From Cordilura impudica (taxonomy: Eukaryota; Arthropoda; Insecta; Diptera; Scathophagidae), in the NCBI GenBank assembly GCA_963682025.1, contig OY821517.1:109533625-109597624 (forward strand): DNA of 64,000 nt, given 5' to 3'. This document shows, in pieces, positions 56,280-64,000 of this stretch. Numbering within the stretch: position 1 is the stretch's first letter; every line of letters starts with the position of its first letter. The notes beneath the pieces were generated by a model. That model was not told the origin of the DNA and ran no database searches. It saw nothing but the letters and a program-made list of their open reading frames with translations. The position numbers were made by a program, and so were the translations under genes.

Positions 56280-57876
56280 TTGTTTGTAACGAATGATCTC
56301 CGGAACCATAAGAGCTGTCAAGCTAGGATTCGCACCATAGGTTCGGTTCGAGCTCTTCTGTGTTTTTTTAGTTTTAACTCTCTAGATGACGTTGGGGTCA
56401 AGTTATAAACAACATTCTTATTTTCAGTGCGATTTCACTACAATTCAGAATGTATGTATGTTTCGTCATAGGAAATTTTTGTATGTATAAATGGACCCGA
56501 TAGGTGTCGCTGGGGTAAAGTTATTTCGAATATTCTTATTTACGGTGCGATGTTACTGAAACTATGAATATACATACATGTATGTTAGATGATGGCAAAA
56601 ATTTTTTTGTTGGGTTGTTAAATTTATTTAAATTTTATAAGTTACAAAATTCACAAAAGTTTTTATATATAAACATTCTAACCAAAAAGTAAGGAAAAAT
56701 TGTATTGGCTATTGCTTCGTCCGGAATAGCCGCAACATTATTGCATGGTGGTCGTACAGCTCATTCACCACCCAAATCACCGTTAAACGTCATACCAAAA
56801 TCAACCTATGCTGACGCAATAAATACCTGCTCAAAATCATCAATATTGTGGAGTAGCATTCAAATTAACAACAAACAATCGAGTACGATTCAAAATGATC
56901 CAACGACTGACCAATTTTCAAAGCAACTACTTGATCCTAGTAGTGGTAAAATCAATATTAACCCAATCAGTCAAACTATTAAAATATCCATAAGATTTTT
57001 TTCAATGTAATAGCCACGCGATGAATTAATTGAAAATGTATTCCGCGACATCAATATCGTAACCATGACTGGTTAAGTGAAAGAGCTATTTTTGCCGCAA
57101 AAAATGTCGATGTCGATAACATGTTGTTATTTAAGACATGATTGATTCCGAAACGTTTTCTTTCAAATCTATGGACAGTGTTGTTGAAGAAAATGAAGCA
57201 GTCAATCTCCAACATAATTTTTGAATTCACTTGATGTGCCCGGTCTACCGCCATATTATTAAAATTAAAAATTGTTTCTCCAATAATTTTGCTACGTAAC
57301 CTCAACGCTCCGAGACTATGTAATGGAACCAGGTTAATTGTTGAAAGAATAATGCCCAATGTTACTGAGGCCACAATTCTCAAAGGAAAATTTTAAGGAG
57401 AACATGATTAGCTGCCAAGAATTCCCATGATTCCTACCGACACACCGATAATATTCAAAAGATTGCAATTTCAGATCAGACTGGGCTTTGCCATGACCAC
57501 TAATAAATCTCAAGGACAATCGTTGCAAATATGTGGTTTGGACCTCGAAAATAGATGCTTTTCTCACGAGCAACTATATGTGGCATGTTCCCATGTCGGA
57601 AAGCCACCAAATTTTTCCATTTACTGCCAAAATAATGAAGCTAAAAATATTGTTCATTCTTTTTAGAATTACAATAATAGAAATATATTGGTCATTCTTA
57701 TATGTATGTTATAATAAATATTTACTTTAATTTTCATAAATAAAACATGGTTTTTCTTAAACAGTTTTCAATTAATATTAACAAATGCAAAAACGTTTTT
57801 TTATATAGTTATATACAGATTCTAACTAAAATAAAAAAATCATTGAGGGCAAAACAACACTTGCCGGGTCAGCTAG
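56280..57876 (+). mobile_element. Helitron 3' portion ending in CTAG
   Basis: Helicase remnants (56705-57666) are followed by an AT-rich tail and a terminus reading acttgccgggtcagCTAG at 57859-57876. Helitrons end in CTRR after a short GC-rich hairpin, and the ccgggtcagctagt wording is typical. Before the helicase, two diverged direct repeats (about 56385-56460 and 56490-56585, each with a tggggt.aagtta block and atgtatgt) occur. The 5' end, including Rep, is missing. Confidence 0.8.
56705..57666 (+). pseudogene. Helitron PIF1-type helicase fragment
   Basis: 56705-57010 reads ASSGIAATLLHGGRTAHS, the helicase block just after the Walker motifs, with PLNVIPKS following. 57010-57400 in other frames gives RDELIENVF, SERAIFAAKNVDVD and related blocks. 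57427-57666 reads FKRLQFQIRLGFAMTTNKSQGQSLQICGL and HEQLYVACSHVGKP; the TxNKSQGQS motif is the conserved C-terminal helicase box of Helitrons. In an active element this domain unwinds DNA during rolling-circle transposition. The Walker A/B part is gone and three or more frames are needed, so it is dead. No Rep nuclease is visible. Confidence 0.85.
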
Positions 57877-57879
57877 TAT

Positions 57880-58160
57880 ATTATGTATATGTACATTATA
57901 TTATATATATATATATATTATTTATACAAAATTCTGCAAACAATAGTATGATTTTAAGTGTTGTATTCTTAAAATATATATAAACTCTGCATACTTGCAT
58001 TCAAAAGTAGTAGTGAAACCATAAAATATTTACCCTGTAAAAAAATTGGTGTTTAAAAAAATACTTTTTTTGTCAGATGTTTTGTCTGAAGTTAAAAAAA
58101 GCACTAAAACTCCAAAAATTTTCGCGCCGAAATTTATTATTTAAGTCGGGACGGAGGCAA
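57880..58160. other. AT-rich spacer with a (TA)n run
   Basis: tatatatata tract at about 57901-57920; nothing else. Confidence 0.5.
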
Positions 58161-58432
58161 GTGCCATTTCTGGACTACCAAAAACATTATGCACGAGTTA
58201 TTCGTATTAAGAATAATCGCGGTGCTCAGCTCAATCGATTTGCAATGATCAAGTTTCGCCCTCGGAAACAAGTACTAATGTCTTTCTTAGCACAAGCGCC
58301 ATTCCAGACTACCAAAAATTTTAGGTACAAGTTATTCAAATTAAGAATAGTCGCAGAGTTCAACTCAATCAAAGTGAAATGATCAAGCCTCGCCCTGGGA
58401 AACATGTATTCATTTTTTTTTTTTAGCACAAA
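58161..58432. repeat. Two-unit tandem repeat, ~133 bp
   Basis: Unit 1 (58161-58294) and unit 2 (58296-58432) share gccattt/gccattcc, gactaccaaaaa, gagttattcgtattaagaat / aagttattcaaattaagaat, atgatcaag, cgccct.ggaaac and ttagcacaa in the same order. The frame across it (58077-58382) is a by-product of the repeat. Divergence is about one fifth, so it is old. Confidence 0.8.
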
Positions 58433-58520
58433 CCGAACTTCTTATGGCACTTTAAAAATAAACTAATTGAGAAGTACAATTCATCATTGCGCTATATTAT
58501 AATAAAATTTTATTATTTTA

Positions 58521-59450
58521 CTGCTAATGCATGAAACACATAGACGACAGCGGCTACACGACTACAGCCTGTCAAAAATAAAATACACACGTTCATATGA
58601 AAACGATTATTTTGACACCAACACAGCTGCACGGCTACACGACTACTTTTGTCGCTGTAGTCAACTTGGGATTATTTCTATTTTTGTTGGCTGCAAAACA
58701 TAAACAGTGTTGACAATATAACAAAATACGTAAAAGAAATTAGTGCTATGAAATATTTTATTTTGTTTAAAAAAAAAACATTGCAAAATGAAATGCTATA
58801 ATTCAATTAATAATCGAAAGTGGTTAAATAAATGTATTTATTTATTTTTACGTTATAATAATGCATTATAAATAATTGTATATTTAAGTCAAGATAATAT
58901 ACAATCATGCATGATTTTCTATTTTAATAAAGTAAAAATATAAAATTGGCACCACTGAAATAAAAATGCATTTGTTTGTTATAAGTTGCTGTTGTTTTCA
59001 AAAAATTTAAGTAGCTGACTACTCGACTACAATTGCAGCCAGCAGCATTTGTAGTCGTGTGGTCGTGTTTTTCTACAAATGCATTTTTATTTCAGTAGTG
59101 CCAATTATATTTCTTTTTACTTTATTAGAATAGAAAAACATACATGATTCTATATAAATCTGACTTAAATATACAACTACTTATTTATAATGCATTGTTA
59201 TAATGTAAAAAATAAATAAATAAATTTTGCGATTAATTTTTTCAACAAAATAAAATATTTCATACCACTAATATCTTTAACATAATATTTTGTTATATTG
59301 TCAACACTATTTTTGTTAGGTAGCCAACAAAAATAGAAATTATCCTAAGTTGACTACAGCGACAAAAGTTGTCATATTAACGTGTGTATTTTATTTTTGA
59401 CAGGCTGTACTCGTGTAGCCGCTGTCGTCTAGTTGTTTCATGCATAACTA
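58521..59450. mobile_element. Foldback (long inverted repeat) element, ~0.93 kb
   Basis: Left arm 58521-58984 and right arm 59075-59450 are inverted copies. Landmarks occur in reverse order in the right arm: atgcatgaaac, gacgacagcggctacacga, tgtcaaaaataaaatacaca, ttgtcgctgtagtcaactt, atttctatttttgttggct, and acaatataacaaaata. The 90-bp centre has ctacaattgcagccagcagcatttgtag, itself nearly palindromic. No coding capacity: a non-autonomous MITE or foldback element. A deleted relative lies at 62802-62866. Confidence 0.85.
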
Positions 59451-60059
59451 GTAAACAAAGTGATCTATCATTGTGAGCGAAATAAAATTTAAATTGTGTG
59501 CAGATTTGTTTACTTAAAAAACCTGTTTCTGCAGATAGTGAATAAAATCCCAGTAAGCATTTTATGCAATAAATGATAATGTGCAGTCTTTTTTGACTCC
59601 TCTGTGCTATTAAAACCGTGATAAGTGCACTCTTTTGCTGATCACAAAATATACTTTTGTCGGGAGAAAATATTACCTTACCCGCGGCTCTTCTTGGGAG
59701 TCTTTTTCCCTGCTTTTCTGATCAGTTTCGACTCATTTTTAAGTCGCAATTATTGTCGTTTTTTTATAAATCACTTTTTAAGCATAAGCAGAAATCATTT
59801 TCTATACTTTTTCTAATAGCGCATGTGATTAATCAGTTTTTAACCCTCTGCAACTGACGTCGTAGTCTGACAGACACCGCAAAAACAAAATTTGGTTGTA
59901 CCTTCGTACTATTGCAGTTTACGACCTCTATACACTCGTTACCTTTTCGGTTTATATTTCTTCGTTGATCAGTGTGAAAAGAGCGGTCGTGGTCAACGCA
60001 CGTGTGCAGCTACGCGGTAAGGTGTCTGTAATACCCACACTTCAGCATTAGTGTAAGTA

Positions 60060-60170
60060 TCTAGCAGACCACCACGTCAGTGTTATTGTCAAATTCCATA
60101 GTGTCTACAAGACCTCACGTCAGTAATATCGTAAAATTACCATAGTGTCTTTCTGACCTCACGACAGTAA
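60060..60170. repeat. Subterminal direct repeats of the piggyBac element
   Basis: Three ~48-bp units: gaccaccacgtcagtgttat, gacctcacgtcagtaatatc and gacctcacgacagtaaaa, each followed by an aaatt/ccatagtgtct block. A further gaccccacgtcagttatt lies at 62516 near the right end. Such repeats can be transposase binding sites (inference). Confidence 0.7.
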
Positions 60171-61344
60171 AATTTTATATCAACTGTTATTATGTATATT
60201 TTTGCAGGCGTTAGACTGAGACAAAATGACTTCCATCAAAAGAACTTCAGCCGGAACTTTTAAAAGCAGTGAGCAGCAAATAATTAATTGGCTCGAGGAA
60301 GTTGAAGAAGAAGGAGAAGATTTGAGCGACGACGATGTAACAAAAGATTCAAATTTTTAACCAGAACAAATTATATTTGATAGCGATGAAATTTGTTTGG
60401 AAGCGGATGTTCAAGAGGAAAATAGTGGCTTTATGGAATTTCAAACAGAATCCATAAGTGAGAATTTTCATAGAGGTAAAAATGGCTTTGTATGGTCTGA
60501 TCAGGAGAGTCGAAGAAATTCCAGAGTGGCGGCTCATAATATTATAAGGCTACCAAAGCTTTCAACTACGTCAAAATTTGAAAGTTATGTTGATCTTTGG
60601 ACAAAATTTTTTGATGAGTCTATGCTTTCGAACTTGATAACATACACCAACCAAAAACTTTATATGTATAGAAGCCAGTTCAAAAATAGCAGCCAACCAG
60701 AACTTATTGACACAAATGAGACTGAAATGAAAGCATTTATAGGACTCTTATATTACTCGTCGGTATTCAAATGTAACAACTGTGATCTCAATACAGTATT
60801 TGCTAATAATGGCACAGGCCATGAAATATTTCGATGCGTTATGACTAAATACAGATTTTCATGTTTAGTCAACTGTTTGAGATTTGATGATTTTATGACC
60901 AGAGCAGAACGTATAAAAGAGGATCTCTAGCTTCTATATCAAATATATTTAACAAGTTCATCTCAAATTCTCAAGCTCAGTACTCCCCTGGCGCCTATAT
61001 GTGCATTGACGAGATGTTAGTTCCATTTAGAGGCCGTTGTAAATTTGTAATCTACATGCCACAAAAACGTGCTAAATATGGACTGAATATCATGATTTTA
61101 TGTGACGCTAGAACTTTTTACACCTATAATGCTTACATCTATTATGGTAAAAATTCCGATGGAGTAGGATTAAATGAAGAAGAGAAGAAATTAGCAGTGC
61201 CATCGCAATCAGTCTTACGACTTGTGAAAGTTATTGAAGGCACAAACCGTAACATCACAGCTGACAACTGGTTTAGTTCCATCCCACTAATGGAACCTTT
61301 ATTAACAAAGAATCTAACCTACATCGGAACACTGATAAAGAATA

Positions 61345-61525
61345 ATTTTAGTTAAATAAAATAAAACACCCTGAGGATGTCTGAAAATTAGACGAAACGT
61401 CGGTGGAAAATGGAATAAAAAAGCATGTTATTGGCATTAAAAAAATGACCAAAAAGCTCAAAAAAAAACAATCGAACTAAAAATTTAAAAAACTCTGGTC
61501 AGAAAATAACAAAATATAAGACAGA
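61345..61525 (+). mobile_element. Short PLE-terminus insertion in the piggyBac gene
   Basis: The transposase wording stops at YIGTLIKN (61344) and resumes at KTDIPTSFLP (about 61519). The insert carries gttaaataaaataaaacacc, the CTGAGGA...GAAAC core, then tggaataaaaaagca and a ggcattaaaaaaatgacc end. The same blocks occur in order in the PLE terminus at 42245-42342. An aagaataa / gaaaataa pair may be the target duplication. Confidence 0.75.
61368..61403 (+). ncRNA. Hammerhead-like ribozyme core
   Basis: CTGAGGA (61371-61377), a perfect 4-bp stem gtct/agac (61379-61382 with 61390-61393) closed by a 7-nt loop, then GAAAC (61394-61398) and GTCGG. This fits the conserved CUGANGA...GAAA order of hammerhead ribozymes reported in Penelope-like elements. 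Whether stems I and III form, and whether it cleaves, cannot be judged by eye. Confidence 0.6.
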
Positions 61526-62564
61526 TATACCTACAAGCTTTTTGCCAAACAAAGAAAGAGAAGTTGGAAGTTCACTTTACGGCTTCACCAAGGACTTTAC
61601 ATTATTATCCTTTGTTCCAAAGAAAAATAAAGCAGTTCTTTTAGTCTCATCGACACATCACTTTCGAGAATCCGACACTGAGTCAGGCAAACCAATAATG
61701 ATTGTAGATTATAATCACACTAATGGAGGCGTTGATGAGATCGACAAGAAATGCTCAGTGTATTCGTGCAGTCGCAAAACTCGCCGTTGGCCAATGGCAA
61801 TTTTTTACAGAATACTGGATATGATAGGTATCAACTGTTTCGTTGCATACCAAGCATCTGAAAATATGGAGTCCAAAATGAGAAGGGGAACATTCTTGTT
61901 AAATATGGCTCGGGAAATGGTGCTAGATAATATGAAACAACGTGTATACAACGAAAGGTTACCAAGAGAATTACGCATGACCATCAGTCGAGTTCTTGGA
62001 AAAGACTTGCCTCCTCCACCTCCAAAAATTCAGCCTGAGGCAGCTACTGGTAGAAAGCTTTGTTATATATGTCCGCCTAAAATTAAAAGAAAAACAAAAT
62101 ACAGCTGTTGTTCTTGTTTAAAGCCTATTTGTTCGCAGTGTTCCAGCCCTCTATGTGAAAACTGCCAAGAAAAAATGTAATATTTTGAGACTGTATAATA
62201 AATGATCTCACCGTATGATTTAGCTGAATATCAAAACTGAATGTACCTAACGTGTGTTTGCAAAGATAATGAAAGAAGTTCCTTCAAATTTATTAGAATA
62301 AGGTTTTTTTTTTTTGTTTTTAAGAGAAGAGTATTATTTTTGTTGTTTTAATTAAACTAAATAAAATAAGTCGTAACTTCACAGAAACGTCTTTTATTTC
62401 AAATTTAAATCTTATGTTAGCTTGAAAACTAATAACTGTTATAAAAAAATAAGTCAAAGAAGATGCCATGTCAGAAATTTTACGTAGGAAGTGAGCTTAA
62501 AAGTGAGGTCTGCTAGACCCCACGTCAGTTATTTTGTTAAAATTAGTGCACCTCAGTTGCAGTC

Positions 62565-62800
62565 AGAAGTGCTCGAAGGAGACACGGTAAGGTGATTTTT
62601 ATAAAAAAAAATCTTCGAAATGATGACTGGGTTGTGTGTATTTTTGTTTATACACATACATACTCATATTGGCATCAGTAAGCCGAACTCTAATCGGCTT
62701 CTTGTATGTAGACAACCGAACACGAACGAAAATACTCACCAAACAGTAAAAGTAAGCAACAATTGCATTCGGTCTTATGAAAGCATTGCTTTGTGAAATT
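62565..62800. other. Right flank of piggyBac, nothing recognised
   Basis: Short AT-rich stretch; the minus frame 62599-62868 has no motif. Confidence 0.35.
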
Positions 62801-62801
62801 C

Positions 62802-62866
62802 TTATGCATGAAATACATAGACGACTGCGGGTACACAGCAGCATGACTACAAATGCTGCTGGCAGC
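62802..62866. repeat. Deleted relative of the 58.5-kb foldback element
   Basis: Combines the arm tip (atgcatgaaatacatagacgac) with the centre (gactacaaatgctgctggca) of the element at 58521-59450, so nearly all of both arms is absent. Confidence 0.6.
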
Positions 62867-62869
62867 AAT

Positions 62870-63100
62870 AAAACAATATGATTTTTATTAATTTTTTAAG
62901 CAGAAATAAACGATTTTTTGATTTCTTTTTCTTCGAGCAAATAAAAAATCAAACATAAGCAAAACAGTTAGGTGTGTTAAATTCAATACTAAAACCAATA
63001 TTGAGTACGGTTACCATTTCATTACAGTCGCCGATGCTCAGCCTTTAAATTCCAATACCACTTGAATTTAAATTTTATTTTTTTTTTTTAACCAGTATTT
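62870..63100. other. AT-rich DNA, nothing recognised
   Basis: Ends in a poly-T run next to the GTCY element. Confidence 0.35.
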
Positions 63101-63782
63101 ATACCCTATACCACTATGTGGTTATGACTTTGTGCTGATGTTTGTAACTATCAAAAATATTTGACCTGAACCCATCTCTAATTATACCGATCGATTCAGA
63201 ATCACTTTCTGAGTAGATTCAACGAAGTTCGTCCATCTGTCCGTCTGTCTGTGTGTCCATGTAAACCTTGTAATCAAAATACAGATCGCAAATATGAATA
63301 TATTTTTTGATGAAGTTTGATATATAAGCTTCTATCGGCCATACCATGAAGGCTGTTGTAATTGGTGAAAAGTGGTCCATGCTTAGACCTAGTTTACATA
63401 CAAATGACCACTATGAAATCAACTAAAATTGCCATATGATCCACATTGAAATAAAGATCTCGGTCAAATTGGGTTTGCGTGTATTTCTTGCTCTCAATGA
63501 TCATAAATCCAAAACATTATAGGACAATTATTAGTCATAGCTCCCATATAGAGCTGCTTCCCGATCTTCACTTAAATATATCAAAAAACAAAAATTTTGC
63601 ACCGATTTTTTTCTAATTTGTTATTTGCCTCACCAAATATGGTCAGGATCGGTCCGAAGACAAAGAAATTAATAACAATGCCGCTCAAATTTGTTTTATG
63701 TTTTGGCGATAGGGTCTGTATATGCACAGTATAGGGTGTCGCATAGTCGGTCTAAACGGACTACAATTTGCTTATTTGTTTT
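63101..63782 (+). mobile_element. GTCY-type element, near full length
   Basis: Starts ataccctataccactatgtgg, short core catctgtccgtctgtctgtg near 63232, ends tatagggtgtcgcat and a decayed palindrome (agtcggtctaaacggact) followed by tttgcttatttgttt. Internal deletions shorten it to ~680 bp. Confidence 0.85.
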
Positions 63783-63784
63783 TA

Positions 63785-64000
63785 TAATTATTTATTGTTT
63801 ATTGATATTTTTTTCATAGAAAGAATTAACTTCTATCTGAAAAATGTCATTATTTTGCTATTATTGGTGTAGAAAAACTGTCAAACTTAAGGATCGTATT
63901 TTGCAAAAATTATGCGATATTTAACAAATACATTCAAAATAGTTTCGATAAAATTTTTTGGCAGATTTAGTTTTGCCTTGTATCAGTAATATGTTCAGAT
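63785..64000. other. AT-rich window end, nothing recognised
   Basis: No motif seen. Confidence 0.35.

Larger units (their letters stand above)
60226..62180 (+). pseudogene. piggyBac transposase (DDE_Tnp_1_7), interrupted
   Basis: ATG at 60226 opens an acidic N-terminal region (VEEEGEDLSDDD) typical of piggyBac proteins. The frame is broken by TAA at 60358 and by a frameshift near 60920. Core blocks follow: FESYVDLWTKFFDESML, YMCIDEMLVPFRGRCKF (first catalytic Asp), NITADNWFSSIPLMEPL (second Asp), then, after an insertion at about 61345-61525, SFLPNKEREVGSS and NHTNGGVDEIDKKCSVYSCSRKTRRW (third Asp is the Asp of GVDEID). The C-terminal cysteine-rich domain is present (CYICPPK, CCSCLKPICSQCSSPLCENC). 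All three catalytic residues and the Cys cluster survive, and the last frame is open for 212 codons. Loss of function is due to the stop, the frameshift and the insertion. Among the genes here it is one of the best preserved. Confidence 0.9.
59844..62562 (+). mobile_element. piggyBac transposon
   Basis: The left end follows a TTAA (59840-59843) and reads ccctctgcaactgacg. The 10-mer ctgcaactga recurs inverted at 62553-62562, marking the right side, though the exact right tip is uncertain (another TTAA lies at 62537-62540). Subterminal tcacgtcagt repeats are near both ends. One transposase gene fills the interior; a PLE fragment interrupts it. Confidence 0.8.

Noticed and set aside
1..64000. 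CRISPR array, bacterial operon or bacterial endosymbiont insertion
   Set aside because: No regularly spaced direct repeats with unique spacers, no ribosome-binding-site/operon structure, and composition and all coding remnants are eukaryotic transposable elements.
1..64000. LTR retrotransposon or endogenous retrovirus
   Set aside because: No long direct terminal repeats and no protease, integrase or envelope motif; all RT sequences fit LINE or Penelope-like types.

Overview
This window reads as repeat-rich, AT-rich insect nuclear DNA, most likely from a fly (Diptera). Three things point there: many short interspersed elements with a (GTCY)n core of the kind described in dipterans as mini-me/DINE-1, an I-clade LINE, and insect-type DNA transposons (piggyBac, hAT, Tc1/mariner-like). 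I found no convincing host gene. Every coding signal I can interpret belongs to a transposable element, and nearly all of them are broken by stops, frameshifts, deletions or nested insertions. The window is therefore best read as intergenic or intronic DNA built up by repeated transposition.

Layout. 1-3.3 kb: featureless AT-rich DNA with one old GTCY element. 3.3-6.1 kb: a DNA transposon with ~570-bp terminal inverted repeats (TIRs) and a decayed gene of an insect-wide family that I know only as uncharacterised. It abuts a near-perfect 58-nt-arm hairpin. 8.3-22.7 kb: a LINE block. It holds an RNase H-bearing LINE 3' end, a CR1-like LINE (minus strand) with PHD and zinc-knuckle motifs, and an I-clade LINE (plus strand) whose ORF1 zinc knuckle is split by a second long-TIR transposon with a TAA duplication. 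24-30 kb: sparse GTCY elements, a Tc1/mariner-like remnant and DNA in which I see nothing.

30.3-46.8 kb is the densest part. A ~750-bp GTCY element with an 18-bp terminal palindrome (a Helentron-associated, HINE-like candidate) occurs about a dozen times. Around and inside its copies lie two hAT elements, a tRNA-derived SINE, a piggyBac-like relic, a Penelope-like element (PLE) with a hammerhead-like terminal motif, and a jockey-clade LINE. 46.8-54.5 kb is mostly unannotatable, with an old transposase-like fragment and a canonical mini-me element. 54.5-57.9 kb: a deleted second copy of the first long-TIR transposon, followed by a canonical Helitron 3' part ending in CTAG. 58-63 kb: a tandem repeat, a 0.93-kb foldback element, and a piggyBac transposon with all three catalytic aspartates. 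Its gene is cut by a short PLE terminal fragment carrying a hammerhead-like core. 63.1-63.8 kb: a last GTCY element.

The genes do not work together as a pathway; what the window preserves is an order of insertions. Examples are a long-TIR transposon inside the I LINE, a hAT inside the palindrome of a GTCY element that also holds another GTCY element, GTCY elements inside the PLE, and a PLE fragment inside piggyBac. Species, exact element families and ages cannot be fixed without database searches.
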